Shown: positions 9,618 to 18,184 of the stretch, one piece after another | How the letters are laid out: every line of letters starts with the position of its first letter | Position numbering within the stretch: position 1 is the first letter of the stretch | From: Pedosphaera sp. | GTDB taxonomy: Bacteria; Verrucomicrobiota; Verrucomicrobiia; Limisphaerales; Pedosphaeraceae | NCBI GenBank assembly: GCA_028293325.1 | Contig: JAQGPA010000094.1 | Location: 1 to 36,160 of the forward strand | Reading direction: 5' to 3' | DNA length: 36,160 nucleotides | Made by a program: the position numbers and the translations under genes | Notes under the pieces: generated by a model | What the model saw: the letters and a program-made list of their open reading frames with translations, nothing else | The model's database searches: none | What the model was told of the DNA's origin: nothing

Positions 9618-10272
9618 CCCTCCTGTGTGCTTTTAATGGGCGACGGGCATTATAGCTATTAGAATAGATGTTTCTGTCATGGCGGGCGACAAAGGTTCTG
9701 GGTTTTAAGTGACGCGGCATATATGCCCCGAGTTTTCGGACCCAAGCTGGATGCTTTAATATGTGGAACGCATTGGACTCAATCTTGCGCACCCGGCTGT
9801 ATGTTACGCCGAGCACATCTCCAATCCGTTTGCGGCTTTCACCCTTCCAAAAGCGGCGTTTCAAGACTTCGTATGCTCGTTTTGGAAGTCTTGACAGCAC
9901 CGTTTCCATAGCCTCCGCCAATCCCTCGTTTTCATACTCCGGTGCTGCCAGTTGCATTGCTTCAGGATGGTTCCAGAGGCTTTCCAACTGCACCTCGGGA
10001 GGATATTCCCGCTCGTGCCCAGTCATTGGCACCGCGAAGGTCGCGGACCAAAGCTCGAACACGTCCAAGTATTCTCCCGCGAGACCAAGCGCCATTTGTA
10101 TGGCATCCGCCTCTTTTTTCGTTGGATGTTTTGCCAGACTAATGATGTTGTCGATGGTGGAGCGATGAATGTTTGAACGGTGCGCCAGTTCTGATTGTGT
10201 CCAGCCGAGTCGCGCCAGAACCTTGTGAAGTTCGCCCTGCTTTGTCGTCATTTCCATTTCACATACGGCCAT
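9607..10272 (-). CDS. XRE-type HTH plus sigma-region-4-like DNA-binding protein
   Basis: A 221-aa predicted cytoplasmic regulator. Residues about 12-64 are a Cro/C1-type helix-turn-helix (LGWTQSELAHRSNIHRSTI). Residues about 125-178 look like region 4 of a primary sigma factor: LSRLPKRAYEVLKRRF, then RKRIGDVLGVTYSRV and RKIESNAFHILKHP, close to the RIRQIEAKALRKLRHP helix that reads the -35 element. There is no region 2, so it cannot be a complete sigma factor. The tail is basic. The ATG at 10272 shares a base with the stop of the upstream gene (TGATG), and its own stop overlaps the lyase start by 11 bp, so translation of the three genes is probably coupled. A GTG three bases earlier is possible. 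A likely role is local control of the surrounding carbohydrate genes; this is inference from position only. Confidence 0.8.
   Translation of the reverse strand: MAVCEMEMTTKQGELHKVLARLGWTQSELAHRSNIHRSTIDNIISLAKHPTKKEADAIQMALGLAGEYLDVFELWSATFAVPMTGHEREYPPEVQLESLWNHPEAMQLAAPEYENEGLAEAMETVLSRLPKRAYEVLKRRFWKGESRKRIGDVLGVTYSRVRKIESNAFHILKHPAWVRKLGAYMPRHLKPRTFVARHDRNIYSNSYNARRPLKAHRRDED
9618..9624 (-). promoter_or_regulatory. Shine-Dalgarno next to the lyase start
   Basis: AGGAGGG read on the minus strand lies inside the last codons of the upstream regulator gene and touches the lyase ATG (9615-9617). The spacing is much shorter than the usual 5-9 bases. It is one of the few strong ribosome-binding sequences in the window, and supports translation re-initiation at this junction. 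Confidence 0.5.
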
Positions 10273-12476
10273 CACAAGCCAGCTTTTAAATTTTGTTTTG
10301 ATCGGAGATTCTCGGCCGGCAGTTTTGCTTGAAGGATACGGTCCTGCCGCGGATGAAATAGTCGGGAATGCGAAAAATTTTGCACCCGCATCATGCCGAT
10401 GTAATAATCGTGAAAGCCGCCGTAAAAAAACAGCGTGTCAATCGCCGGTTCATAATACATGGCCGTTCCAAAATTCGGCCCCTCATACCACACGCGGTCA
10501 CGGGAGACTGGTGCATCAGGCAGGATTCCCAATTTAAGGACTTTCCAGGGCTGCCTGCCGTCCACAATGGCCGACACATTGCTGGGTTCGGGCGCGCCGG
10601 TATAACCCGCAAATGTGCAGGAGCAGGAGGCGACCAAAATATTCCCGTCGGGTAACACAATGGCTGAACCAATGGCACTACCCTTTTCACCCCAAAAATT
10701 TGTTCCCGGCGGAATGACTGGTTCCGGATTGGCTAGGACCCAATTGGTCAAGGTATTTGACAAAAGAATAACCGTGTGAGGTTTTGGGTCTTTGATCCAG
10801 TTTTCAGTAAATGCAATAAACCGATAACCGGCACCTTGAAACTGCACCGGCTTCATCTGAGAGTATTTCTTGGTGTCTATGATTTCTTGAATTCGATTGT
10901 TGTCAAAAATACTGCCCAGCCTAAGTCCGGAATCCTTCCAAACTGTAAAATCATTTGAGCCATCGCTGGTCCACCAAGTGCCGCCACCTGCCGTGATATA
11001 GACCAGACCGTCACCAAAGGGGTCAACCATCACGTTCATATCTCCGGTGCACTTCAATACTTCATCTTTAACCCGCGTCCAGGAGACTCCATCTGTCGAG
11101 GAAATGATGCCGTGGTAATTGTCCGCCCCGAATTTCCGCCACATCATGTAGTATTTACCATCCTTCCATTTCCAAATCGCCGGATTGCAGACGTCGGCGG
11201 CCAGCACCGGTGTTTTTTTCCACTGCCATTTGAAGTTCCAACTGTCAACGGCCGGGTCAAAATTGACGTTGTCAAACCGGGCCGCGCCACCCGAACAAAC
11301 CAAAAGCGGGCGCCGCGCCACCGGCAAGTCTATCACCGTCCTGAAACTGGTAATCGTGTTGCCCTTGTCGTCGTGCAGAAAAACGATCATGCCGTCCGAA
11401 TAGGGCGACCAGTCCACTTGCAGCCGATATTTTATACCGGGCTGAATAGCCCACTTTGTTTCGGCGGTGTTCGTGGCTTCAAGAGAATACTGCTTAATTC
11501 TGGCTGGCAAACCATCGGAAAATTTCCGCCACACATCAATCGAGTTGCTGGCTGAATTGAGAGCAACGTAAACCCACTGCTTCGCGTCCTTGGATGAAAA
11601 CCCGATTCCCGGACGCGCACTGGACGAATCAAGCATTATGTCCGTCGACAATGCCGCCTCAGCGAGCGTCCGCCATTCGCCACCCGTGTCGGTCTTGTTG
11701 ATATAAACGTCGGGAGTGAACGCGAAATTAAAATTTGTCCCAAAACTTTCAGCCGAGTATTCCTGGTCCAAGGCATTTGTCGTGATACTTATTCCGCTGA
11801 CCATCCAGTTTTTAAGCTGACCATCTTCAAAATCATCCGTAAAACCGCTTTCTGGCATACCCCACGTTTGGGCTGCCTGTGGCTCATCATCAATCGCGTC
11901 TACCCGGCCGGGAAAGCCCAATGGAATCTGCGGCGTGCTGGCCACAATGGATTTTAGAAAGACAAATGAACTTACATTCACCAAGGCGCTTTTCACGTCA
12001 CCCCTAAATACCAGGTAAACATCCCTGACCCCGGGCTGTGAATTATCCACCTTGCAATTTATGTCCTGCCAATCTTGCCAGCCACCAGTGCTGTTGAAAG
12101 GACAGATGCCCATCAATATTCCAGTCGGGCTATCAAGCCTGATTTCTATCGCGCCATGGACAATGCTGGCTATCTTGGCTTTGAAGGCGGCAACTCCACT
12201 GTCAAAGTCATAGCTTTTATAGACAACATAATCTCCACTGTGGATTGAACAAAGATCATTTCCACCTTCACTGCAAACCTCGGTCTTGATCGCACCTGAC
12301 TGTATGTCAAAACTAACGGCTGCAATCGTGTTAAGTGGATTTTTTGCAGCCAACGCCTTTCCGCCACCCATCAGAATCAGGACGGACAGCAACAGGGCTG
12401 GGGCGCAGCTACCGGATAGCATGAGATTTCGCGCACTCTTTTTTTTAAGGCATTCGCCCGAAGATATATTGTACAT
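10272..12476 (-). CDS. Secreted CBM6 and five-bladed beta-propeller protein
   Basis: A 734-aa exported protein if started at 12476 (MYNISSG); an in-frame ATG at 12554 would add 26 residues lacking signal-peptide character. The signal has core LLLSVLILMGGG and a likely cleavage after KALA. Residues about 45-180 are a CBM6 sugar-binding domain (GGWQDWQDINCKV, VRDVYLVFRG). Residues about 210-410 are a second jelly-roll, concanavalin-like (GFTDDFEDGQLKNWMV). Residues about 415-710 look like a GH43/GH32-type five-bladed propeller (WKWKDGKYYMMWRK, ISSTDGVSWTRV, YYEPAIDTLFFYGGFHD). I cannot place the three acidic catalytic residues with certainty, so enzymatic activity is uncertain. It is the first of three overlapping genes ending in the PL8 lyase, which suggests binding or trimming of the same polysaccharide. 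Confidence 0.8.
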   Translation of the reverse strand: MYNISSGECLKKKSARNLMLSGSCAPALLLSVLILMGGGKALAAKNPLNTIAAVSFDIQSGAIKTEVCSEGGNDLCSIHSGDYVVYKSYDFDSGVAAFKAKIASIVHGAIEIRLDSPTGILMGICPFNSTGGWQDWQDINCKVDNSQPGVRDVYLVFRGDVKSALVNVSSFVFLKSIVASTPQIPLGFPGRVDAIDDEPQAAQTWGMPESGFTDDFEDGQLKNWMVSGISITTNALDQEYSAESFGTNFNFAFTPDVYINKTDTGGEWRTLAEAALSTDIMLDSSSARPGIGFSSKDAKQWVYVALNSASNSIDVWRKFSDGLPARIKQYSLEATNTAETKWAIQPGIKYRLQVDWSPYSDGMIVFLHDDKGNTITSFRTVIDLPVARRPLLVCSGGAARFDNVNFDPAVDSWNFKWQWKKTPVLAADVCNPAIWKWKDGKYYMMWRKFGADNYHGIISSTDGVSWTRVKDEVLKCTGDMNVMVDPFGDGLVYITAGGGTWWTSDGSNDFTVWKDSGLRLGSIFDNNRIQEIIDTKKYSQMKPVQFQGAGYRFIAFTENWIKDPKPHTVILLSNTLTNWVLANPEPVIPPGTNFWGEKGSAIGSAIVLPDGNILVASCSCTFAGYTGAPEPSNVSAIVDGRQPWKVLKLGILPDAPVSRDRVWYEGPNFGTAMYYEPAIDTLFFYGGFHDYYIGMMRVQNFSHSRLFHPRQDRILQAKLPAENLRSKQNLKAGL

Positions 12477-12480
12477 TATA
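12475..12480 (-). promoter_or_regulatory. Possible -10 hexamer TATAAT
   Basis: A perfect TATAAT on the minus strand sits in an A/T-rich stretch at the beginning of the CBM6/propeller gene. No matching -35 element is found 16-18 bases upstream. If it is a real promoter, transcription would start after Met27 and translation would begin at Met45 (MLSGSC), which still leaves a good signal peptide. Confidence 0.25.
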
Positions 12481-12585
12481 CGATCTAAAATTATTAATAC
12501 TTTTGGCCTCTTGATTGTCTGTTTTACACATGAACAGAAAATGCGGCTGCCCAAGCCAATGCTGCTAACTTAATCCGTGCTTAAA

Positions 12586-13467
12586 TCATTGGGTTGTGGT
12601 GTTTTGCACCAGCCAACCAATATCAGCAGCTGAGTCGCCGGCAGCGGTATCTGCTCCAACTTGACTCCAATGGCCCACAGGACAGTTCAGAATGGTTGAC
12701 CCCAGCCATCGATGAATTTCAGAATGTCCGTCCGAAAAGGCAAAAGTTGTGGACCGGCCACCGTGATAAACGGCGGGATAATCCACTATTTTTTCACCGC
12801 CAGCCGTTAGTGTCGAAGAACATTCCACAGCAAAAGCGTCATCATTGATGCTGTTAGGAGCTTCCTCAATAAATACAAAGGTATTAACCGGTTTTACAAT
12901 CGCCCCCACCTTTTGATACAGTTTAAAACTGCCACCACTTTTATTTATCCAAGCCGATTGCGAGGCAAATGCCTGATTCATGGACATGCTACGAACAACG
13001 GGATACGCCTTCCCCTGAACCGTACTTTGCCGTTTATCCGCCGGACAACGATATATAGTAGGATTTTTGGCGTAATTCCAAAGGGTGCTAACTGTTAAAT
13101 CTTGATCGATATTCCAATTACTTGGATTCGATGGATCCATTTGAGTCGGACTGACCGTAGACTCACTCCCTGTCATCCAAGTGGGACGCCCATCTGGATC
13201 ACCACCTAAGATGGTGCTTGGCACACCATCTTGATTATCACTGGCATACGCCGCCCAGCACAACATTAATTGTTTGTTTTGGTTCAAGCACTGAATCCCC
13301 TGTGCTTTTTGCTTGGCCCTGGAGAGGGCCGGCAACAGCATTGATGCCAAAATGGCGATGATCGCGATGACCACCAGCAATTCAATCAAGGTAAAGCCGT
13401 TATCCTCCAACCTCAGTGTTCCCTTTTCACGGCGGTTTACTGTATCAAATTTAAGTTCCATACTCAT
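12586..13467 (-). CDS. Prepilin-like protein with N-terminal methylation motif
   Basis: A 293-aa type IV pilin/type II secretion-like protein. The processing site is [11 protein letters not shown] with the conserved Glu at +5, followed by a hydrophobic helix ([18 protein letters not shown]). The rest is the short globular domain of the prepilin-type proteins that occur in many copies in Verrucomicrobia and Planctomycetes ([19 protein letters not shown], a wpgh-like '[17 protein letters not shown]' segment and C-terminal 'W'-containing tail). I chose the ATG at 13467; an upstream GTG at 13503 and ATG at 13461 are alternatives. Membrane-anchored, it would be cut by a prepilin peptidase encoded elsewhere. 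The CBM6 gene follows downstream, so it may be cotranscribed with the carbohydrate genes. Individual functions of these proteins are unknown. Confidence 0.88.
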   Translation of the reverse strand: MSMELKFDTVNRREKGTLRLEDNGFTLIELLVVIAIIAILASMLLPALSRAKQKAQGIQCLNQNKQLMLCWAAYASDNQDGVPSTILGGDPDGRPTWMTGSESTVSPTQMDPSNPSNWNIDQDLTVSTLWNYAKNPTIYRCPADKRQSTVQGKAYPVVRSMSMNQAFASQSAWINKSGGSFKLYQKVGAIVKPVNTFVFIEEAPNSINDDAFAVECSSTLTAGGEKIVDYPAVYHGGRSTTFAFSDGHSEIHRWLGSTILNCPVGHWSQVGADTAAGDSAADIGWLVQNTTTQ

Positions 13468-13633
13468 TTTAATTTTATCACTCACGTTTTTCTGGCTTAT
13501 CACGAGCTCAGCAGCTGCATAACTTATTTTCCAACATCGCTATCGTCTGCAACCACTTCCGTTAAACGATCTCCGTCTTGTCCGACTCAACCCGTTTACA
13601 TCGTGCTACTTTCAAAATATTCTCTTAAAAGTT

Positions 13634-13668
13634 GCGACGGGATCAGTTCCATCAACTGATCCCGCCGC
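13634..13668 (-). terminator. Intrinsic terminator after the beta-strand-repeat gene
   Basis: GCGACGGGATCAGTT (13634-13648) and AACTGATCCCGCCGC (13654-13668) form a 15-bp stem with a 5-nt loop. In minus-strand RNA the single odd pair is a G-U wobble, whereas in plus-strand RNA it would be an A-C mismatch, so the hairpin is built for minus-strand transcription. It begins 25 bp after the stop at 13693 and is followed by a short U run (AACUUUUAAG). It separates the repeat-protein gene from the prepilin-lyase run. Confidence 0.75.
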
Positions 13669-13692
13669 CCCAACGGTTTGATTTAATGTCAG

Positions 13693-16600
13693 TTATGGAC
13701 TGCGCAACCGGTAGAACTCAGTCGGATTGGCCGGATTAATGGTAATGTTGGTAAAGGTCGAACTGCTGCTGCCTGGCATATCAAACCAGGCATTGCTGTT
13801 AACGTTCAACGCATTGGTATGGCTTTGCAAAATCCAACCCAAGTTCGTCGGCCACGACAGCGCCAAAGTGCTGCCGGATACGCTGAACTGAATCGAACCT
13901 GGCAGAGGATTGATTGTGACCGGAGGCCCCACCAGCAAGCTGCCTGAGCCGGTAATGTACCCGGAAGCCGTGGTGGCATTGTAACGACCATTTGGTTGGT
14001 TGGTTCCGTTCAGGATCAGAGCCGCGACCTGGTTCGTGTCTGCGTTGGCAAAGTTCAGGTTCAGAACCGCGCCGTTGCTGATCGTCACCGTGGAAGTGTT
14101 CGTGAGGCACGGCGCGTTAAGCTCCAAAGTGCCGGCGTTGATTATCGTATCGCCTGTGTAAGTGTTGGTATATGCCAGATTCAGCAGCCCCAGGCCGGTC
14201 TTCACCAATGACCCGCTGCCCACAACGATGGCGCTGATATTCAAAACTCCGGCTGAGTCGGTAACGTCAAACACGCAGTTTGTGCCGGTGAGGGTCGCCG
14301 TGCCGTTGGTTAAACTGCTAGTGCTGCCAGCGAGGCTATTACGCAAGACGCCGTTGTTATTAGTGAACGAGCCCACCGTTTCACTGTGGCCATATAGGTC
14401 CAGCACACCACCCGTGCTGACGGCTACAGAGTTGTTGTCGGCAATTTGATCGACGCTGCTTCCGGTGATGATGGCCAGCGCATTCGATTGAACCAGCAGG
14501 CCAAAAGCCACTCCGTTAATGGACTGACCTATCGCCTTATCCAACTTAACAGTGCCCTGATCAACACTCAGGTTCAAATTTTGGGCGCTTGATCCAAAAC
14601 CAGCGATATCCCAGGTGCCTTGTCCGGTTTTGTGAAGCACAGAATTACCGGGTATAATATTACCTTCGGTGATCAGCGTGTTGGTAACAATGTTCACGGA
14701 ATAGTTTCCGCCACCAACAACTTGAACTGTTCCAGAACTGAGATCCAAGTTGTTTGAGGTTCCCAAATAGCTGAAGCTTCCGCTCCAAACATATGAAATC
14801 GGAAACACCATCAGATCCGCACCGCTGTAATTATCAATTGAAGAACCCGCGTCGATTGTGCACACGCCTAAACCGAGGCAGTAACTATTCCCAAGGTTCA
14901 CTTGGCCGGCGAAAAGTTCAAAGCCGCCGTTATAGGTGCTGCTGCCATTCAGCGTCAATGAGCCATTGCCCTGTTTGGTCAATTTATAGTTGAGTCCACC
15001 GTCCCCAATGGGGCCGTCCACTTCGAGGTTGTTGGAAACTACCGTCAATACAACATTGTTATTGCCCAAAGTGACCGCGCCGGGGCCGGTATTAAAGTTG
15101 GTTGAACCTACAAATGTCCAGTCATCGTTCCAGTATTGCGCTATGGGCGTGAGCAACGTGACCGCATGGCCGCTGGTATTGTCCAGCTTCGAACCCAGAT
15201 CATTGGTTAGCGGACCGGTGCCGATGGCAGAATTTAGCGACCCATCGCCACCGTAATTAATGTTCAACTGGCCCGCGGCTATCAATGTGCCGCCGGTATA
15301 AGTATTGGTTCCAGACATCGTCAACGTGCCGGAAGAAACCAAAGCTAGGCTCGCAGATCCGGTAATGGCACCATTACCTGTAAGCGTATAAGCGTTGGTC
15401 GTGGAAGCGGTGATGGCCGTTGGAGTGACCGTTGAATTATTAGTTATGGTGATTGGAAAAGGTCCGGCAGCACTATCATCAAACAGCACGGCATTGGGTT
15501 CCGTATATTTGACTGAACTGCTAAATTGCTTCCAATTGGCCGTGGTGTTGATGTCCCAAATTCCGCTGCCCACTCCCCAGGTCAGGCTGGCCGTCACCGG
15601 AGAAGCAGTCACCACCAGATAAATAGTTTTAGTAGTAATACTGTTGCTAAAAATAGCGGTCGTCGAGGCTGGCAAAGAGGTTGGAGCCGTCGGCATAGTG
15701 CCGGTGACCGAGCCGCCGTATTTGATCAGTGGATATTTTCCGACTGGAATTGCGCTGCCCTCAATCGTCACCGAAGGTGTGGCCGTGTAATTCACATTCC
15801 CGCTGACTTGAATTGAAGCTACAACGCTGCTCGGGATAAAGGAGTTGTAGTTAAAGTCAGCCGTCGTCGCGCCGGCGGCGTAGGTCAGATCGCCATTATT
15901 CGTCGTATACTGCGCCGTGTTGAGAATGCTGACTGAATAGGTCGGCGAGCCGCCAGCCGTGCCGTCGAGGGTAAGCGGGCCGGCAGCGGTTGGAAGTGTG
16001 CCGGTGACGATTTGCAATATGCCATTGCTGACAACAGTGGTTCCGGCATAATTATTGGCACCGCTCAATTTAAGCGGGCCGCCACCGGTCTTGGTTAACC
16101 CACCGGGTCCAGTCAGCGCACCGGAGAGTGAAATGTTATGCGCGGTGCCGCCGGAATCCGCGCATTGAAAGCTGATGTTGCCGTTTAGGGTATCTAGATC
16201 CATCGGCAGGGTAGAGCTCCAATTTGCCAAGGCTCCCACGATGCCGCCGGAGAGCTGGATGTAGATGACCGTGGGGAATGTCGCGCCACGAACGATGCCA
16301 TAGGAACCAAGATAAAGGCTGCCGCCCGAGTTAGTTATCGCCGCCGTACAGGTGGCGGCGTAAGTGCTGTTGCCCGTGTTCCCAATCAAAATGCCACCCC
16401 AGTCGTTAACCACGCCGCCCGTCTGGGTAAAATACGCAGTCGCGCCATTCGCACCACCGCCAGACATCATTTGAATCTGATCCCGATTAGCAGTAGCAGA
16501 ACTCGGACCGCCTATGTTCAGAGTGCCGCCATTGACTAAAAGTGTGCCATGATTGAGGCCGGCATCATTGTTAGGAATCGCAATGATAGAGTTGGCATTC

Positions 16601-17487
16601 CCGTTATCGTTAATCCAAAAGTTGACCGTGCCTGCGTTCAAAGTGAACGTCCCAGTCCCGCCATTACGACCAATAACGATCTTGCTTGCGCCGTCGGTCA
16701 TCGTCCCACCATTAAACGTTATGCTGCCGGGAGCTGTATTGGCGGTGCCAAAATAGGTTGGCCCACTGACATAACCAATCAGCAAGGAGCTACCGACATT
16801 CCAATTGCCGCCGCCGTTATAAACGACCGGGCCGTGAACGATCGTAACCGATGACCCGAAAGTAGCAGCCGTGATGTTGTTGGTGCCGGGACCATAAAAG
16901 AAAGGCTGAAAACCACCCATAGAGCCACCAATATTCAATGTGGAACCATTGCCCGCCCTAAAAACAGGGCCTGCAACGAAAGTATCGTTAAACCCTGCAA
17001 CGTTTACATTAAACGATGCCGTCTTGCCGTCGGCAACATTTATGCCAGGGATGGGAGCGCTGTTCTGTGCGGCTGCATTGGTGCTAAAGTAAATGGGGGA
17101 ACCTGATAAAGTGTAACCAGAGTTGTTAAAGATAATGTTGGTCACGGCAATTTGTGAAGCAACATTAATGGCATAGGTTCCATCCGCACCACCAAAGATG
17201 GCGCCGGTGGTGGGTGCGGTGGTGCTATTTTGCGGCCAAACCGCGTTACCACTGCCATTGTTCCAATTGATGGTCGTCGCGTCCCAATTACCGTCGGCCG
17301 GATCAATCGTGCCACCGTTACTGGTATTGCCGGCGTCCCAAGTCAAATCCACTGCCGAAGCACTTGCGGCGCTAACAATAAGAGCCATTACCGCTAAAGT
17401 TTGGATTGACCCTAAGATCAATTTGACGTTTCGTGTCCACAGCACAAATGGCCTGTCTTGTGCGGCGCATTGTTGATTAATTTTCAT
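13693..17487 (-). CDS. Secreted autotransporter-associated beta-strand repeat protein
   Basis: A 1264-aa exported surface protein of low complexity, rich in Gly, Ser, Thr and Asn. The signal has core IQTLAVMALIVSAASASA. A 'LTWDAGNTSNGG...W' opening module (about 48-110) is followed by a beta-helix region and at least five autotransporter-associated repeats (PATR type), for example LTKTGGGPLKLSGANNYAG, SSGTLTMSGTNTYTGGTL, LTKQGNGSLTLNGSSTYNGG and LVKTGLGLLNLAYTNTYTGD. There is no C-terminal beta-barrel, so it is not a classical type V autotransporter. Instead it ends with LALSWPTNLGWILQ..TN..WFD..FYRLRSP, a module also found in the beta-helix protein at 31744-35952. A role in adhesion or in a surface layer is plausible but unproven. 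It has its own terminator and a 604-bp upstream spacer, so it is probably monocistronic. Confidence 0.87.
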   Translation of the reverse strand: MKINQQCAAQDRPFVLWTRNVKLILGSIQTLAVMALIVSAASASAVDLTWDAGNTSNGGTIDPADGNWDATTINWNNGSGNAVWPQNSTTAPTTGAIFGGADGTYAINVASQIAVTNIIFNNSGYTLSGSPIYFSTNAAAQNSAPIPGINVADGKTASFNVNVAGFNDTFVAGPVFRAGNGSTLNIGGSMGGFQPFFYGPGTNNITAATFGSSVTIVHGPVVYNGGGNWNVGSSLLIGYVSGPTYFGTANTAPGSITFNGGTMTDGASKIVIGRNGGTGTFTLNAGTVNFWINDNGNANSIIAIPNNDAGLNHGTLLVNGGTLNIGGPSSATANRDQIQMMSGGGANGATAYFTQTGGVVNDWGGILIGNTGNSTYAATCTAAITNSGGSLYLGSYGIVRGATFPTVIYIQLSGGIVGALANWSSTLPMDLDTLNGNISFQCADSGGTAHNISLSGALTGPGGLTKTGGGPLKLSGANNYAGTTVVSNGILQIVTGTLPTAAGPLTLDGTAGGSPTYSVSILNTAQYTTNNGDLTYAAGATTADFNYNSFIPSSVVASIQVSGNVNYTATPSVTIEGSAIPVGKYPLIKYGGSVTGTMPTAPTSLPASTTAIFSNSITTKTIYLVVTASPVTASLTWGVGSGIWDINTTANWKQFSSSVKYTEPNAVLFDDSAAGPFPITITNNSTVTPTAITASTTNAYTLTGNGAITGSASLALVSSGTLTMSGTNTYTGGTLIAAGQLNINYGGDGSLNSAIGTGPLTNDLGSKLDNTSGHAVTLLTPIAQYWNDDWTFVGSTNFNTGPGAVTLGNNNVVLTVVSNNLEVDGPIGDGGLNYKLTKQGNGSLTLNGSSTYNGGFELFAGQVNLGNSYCLGLGVCTIDAGSSIDNYSGADLMVFPISYVWSGSFSYLGTSNNLDLSSGTVQVVGGGNYSVNIVTNTLITEGNIIPGNSVLHKTGQGTWDIAGFGSSAQNLNLSVDQGTVKLDKAIGQSINGVAFGLLVQSNALAIITGSSVDQIADNNSVAVSTGGVLDLYGHSETVGSFTNNNGVLRNSLAGSTSSLTNGTATLTGTNCVFDVTDSAGVLNISAIVVGSGSLVKTGLGLLNLAYTNTYTGDTIINAGTLELNAPCLTNTSTVTISNGAVLNLNFANADTNQVAALILNGTNQPNGRYNATTASGYITGSGSLLVGPPVTINPLPGSIQFSVSGSTLALSWPTNLGWILQSHTNALNVNSNAWFDMPGSSSSTFTNITINPANPTEFYRLRSP

Positions 17488-18091
17488 ATAGGTTTTGATT
17501 TTCAGGTCAATACACTTTGGGGGTTTTGTTTACCATTCTGAGCGGAAAGCAATTACCAATGACAAACCAGTGACAGTTCAGCCAATTGACCTGTGTCAGT
17601 ATTGCGTGAACACAAATCATTGGTGTGCTTCTGCTGCAAATTCATAAATTCGTCAGCTTTTGAACGAAATTTGGTGAATTTCATAAATTGTATCTCAAAG
17701 CAATCACGTTTCCGTGCATAGTCACTTAAGCGGTGTTTTTCATTGATTGATTTGAACATAAACCATGATCCCCCCTTCAGCGCATCACCCAAATTGGTGA
17801 TTTTGCGTCAAACAGCCTTTAATCATGGCCTTGGATTGCCTGAGGGCATTCTGCGCCTCACCTTTAATTTACTTCCTTTAAACTTCCAAAGCTTTGCCAG
17901 TGGACATTGAAAAGGCGTGTCAAAAAGCGCCCACCAAACAACAGTGCTCCTTTGGATAAAAAATGGCAAAAACTGAAAGTCAGCCGTTATTTTGGCAAAC
18001 GGCTCGTTTTAACGGCAAAACATTCCTCAAGGGCATTTTTCTGAAAATTGTCTTTTTTATTTGTTACTGACAGAAATATCAATTATGGATT
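17488..18091. other. 604-bp divergent intergenic region
   Basis: It separates the minus-strand repeat-protein gene from the plus-strand sensor kinase and should hold the promoters of both. I see no complete consensus promoter. A 79-codon open frame on the minus strand (17553-17792) has no family motif, no clear ribosome-binding site and an A/T-rich composition, so I do not call it. The repeated CCGTT/AACGG motifs near 17982-18016 are listed separately. Confidence 0.5.
17982..18016 (+). promoter_or_regulatory. Inverted and direct AACGGC repeats upstream of the sensor gene
   Basis: AGCCGTT (17982-17988) and AACGGCT (17998-18004) form a perfect 7-bp inverted repeat with a 9-bp spacer. A further AACGGC (18011-18016) follows as a direct repeat 13 bp from the previous one. 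The cluster is 170-200 bp upstream of the sensor kinase start at 18185. It could be an operator, or a weak hairpin followed by TTTT. Function is inferred. Confidence 0.35.
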
Positions 18092-18184
18092 TTGACTATG
18101 GCCGCAAGCTCTGCACCCAAAATTCCCGCGAGTGCTTTTGCGCAACACATGGAGTGCCATCGCGAGATCGCCGCATCTGTAAAA

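Noticed and set aside
17553..17792. A 79-codon minus-strand open frame in the divergent spacer
   Set aside because: No recognisable motif, no ribosome-binding site, and A/T-rich sequence expected of a promoter region.
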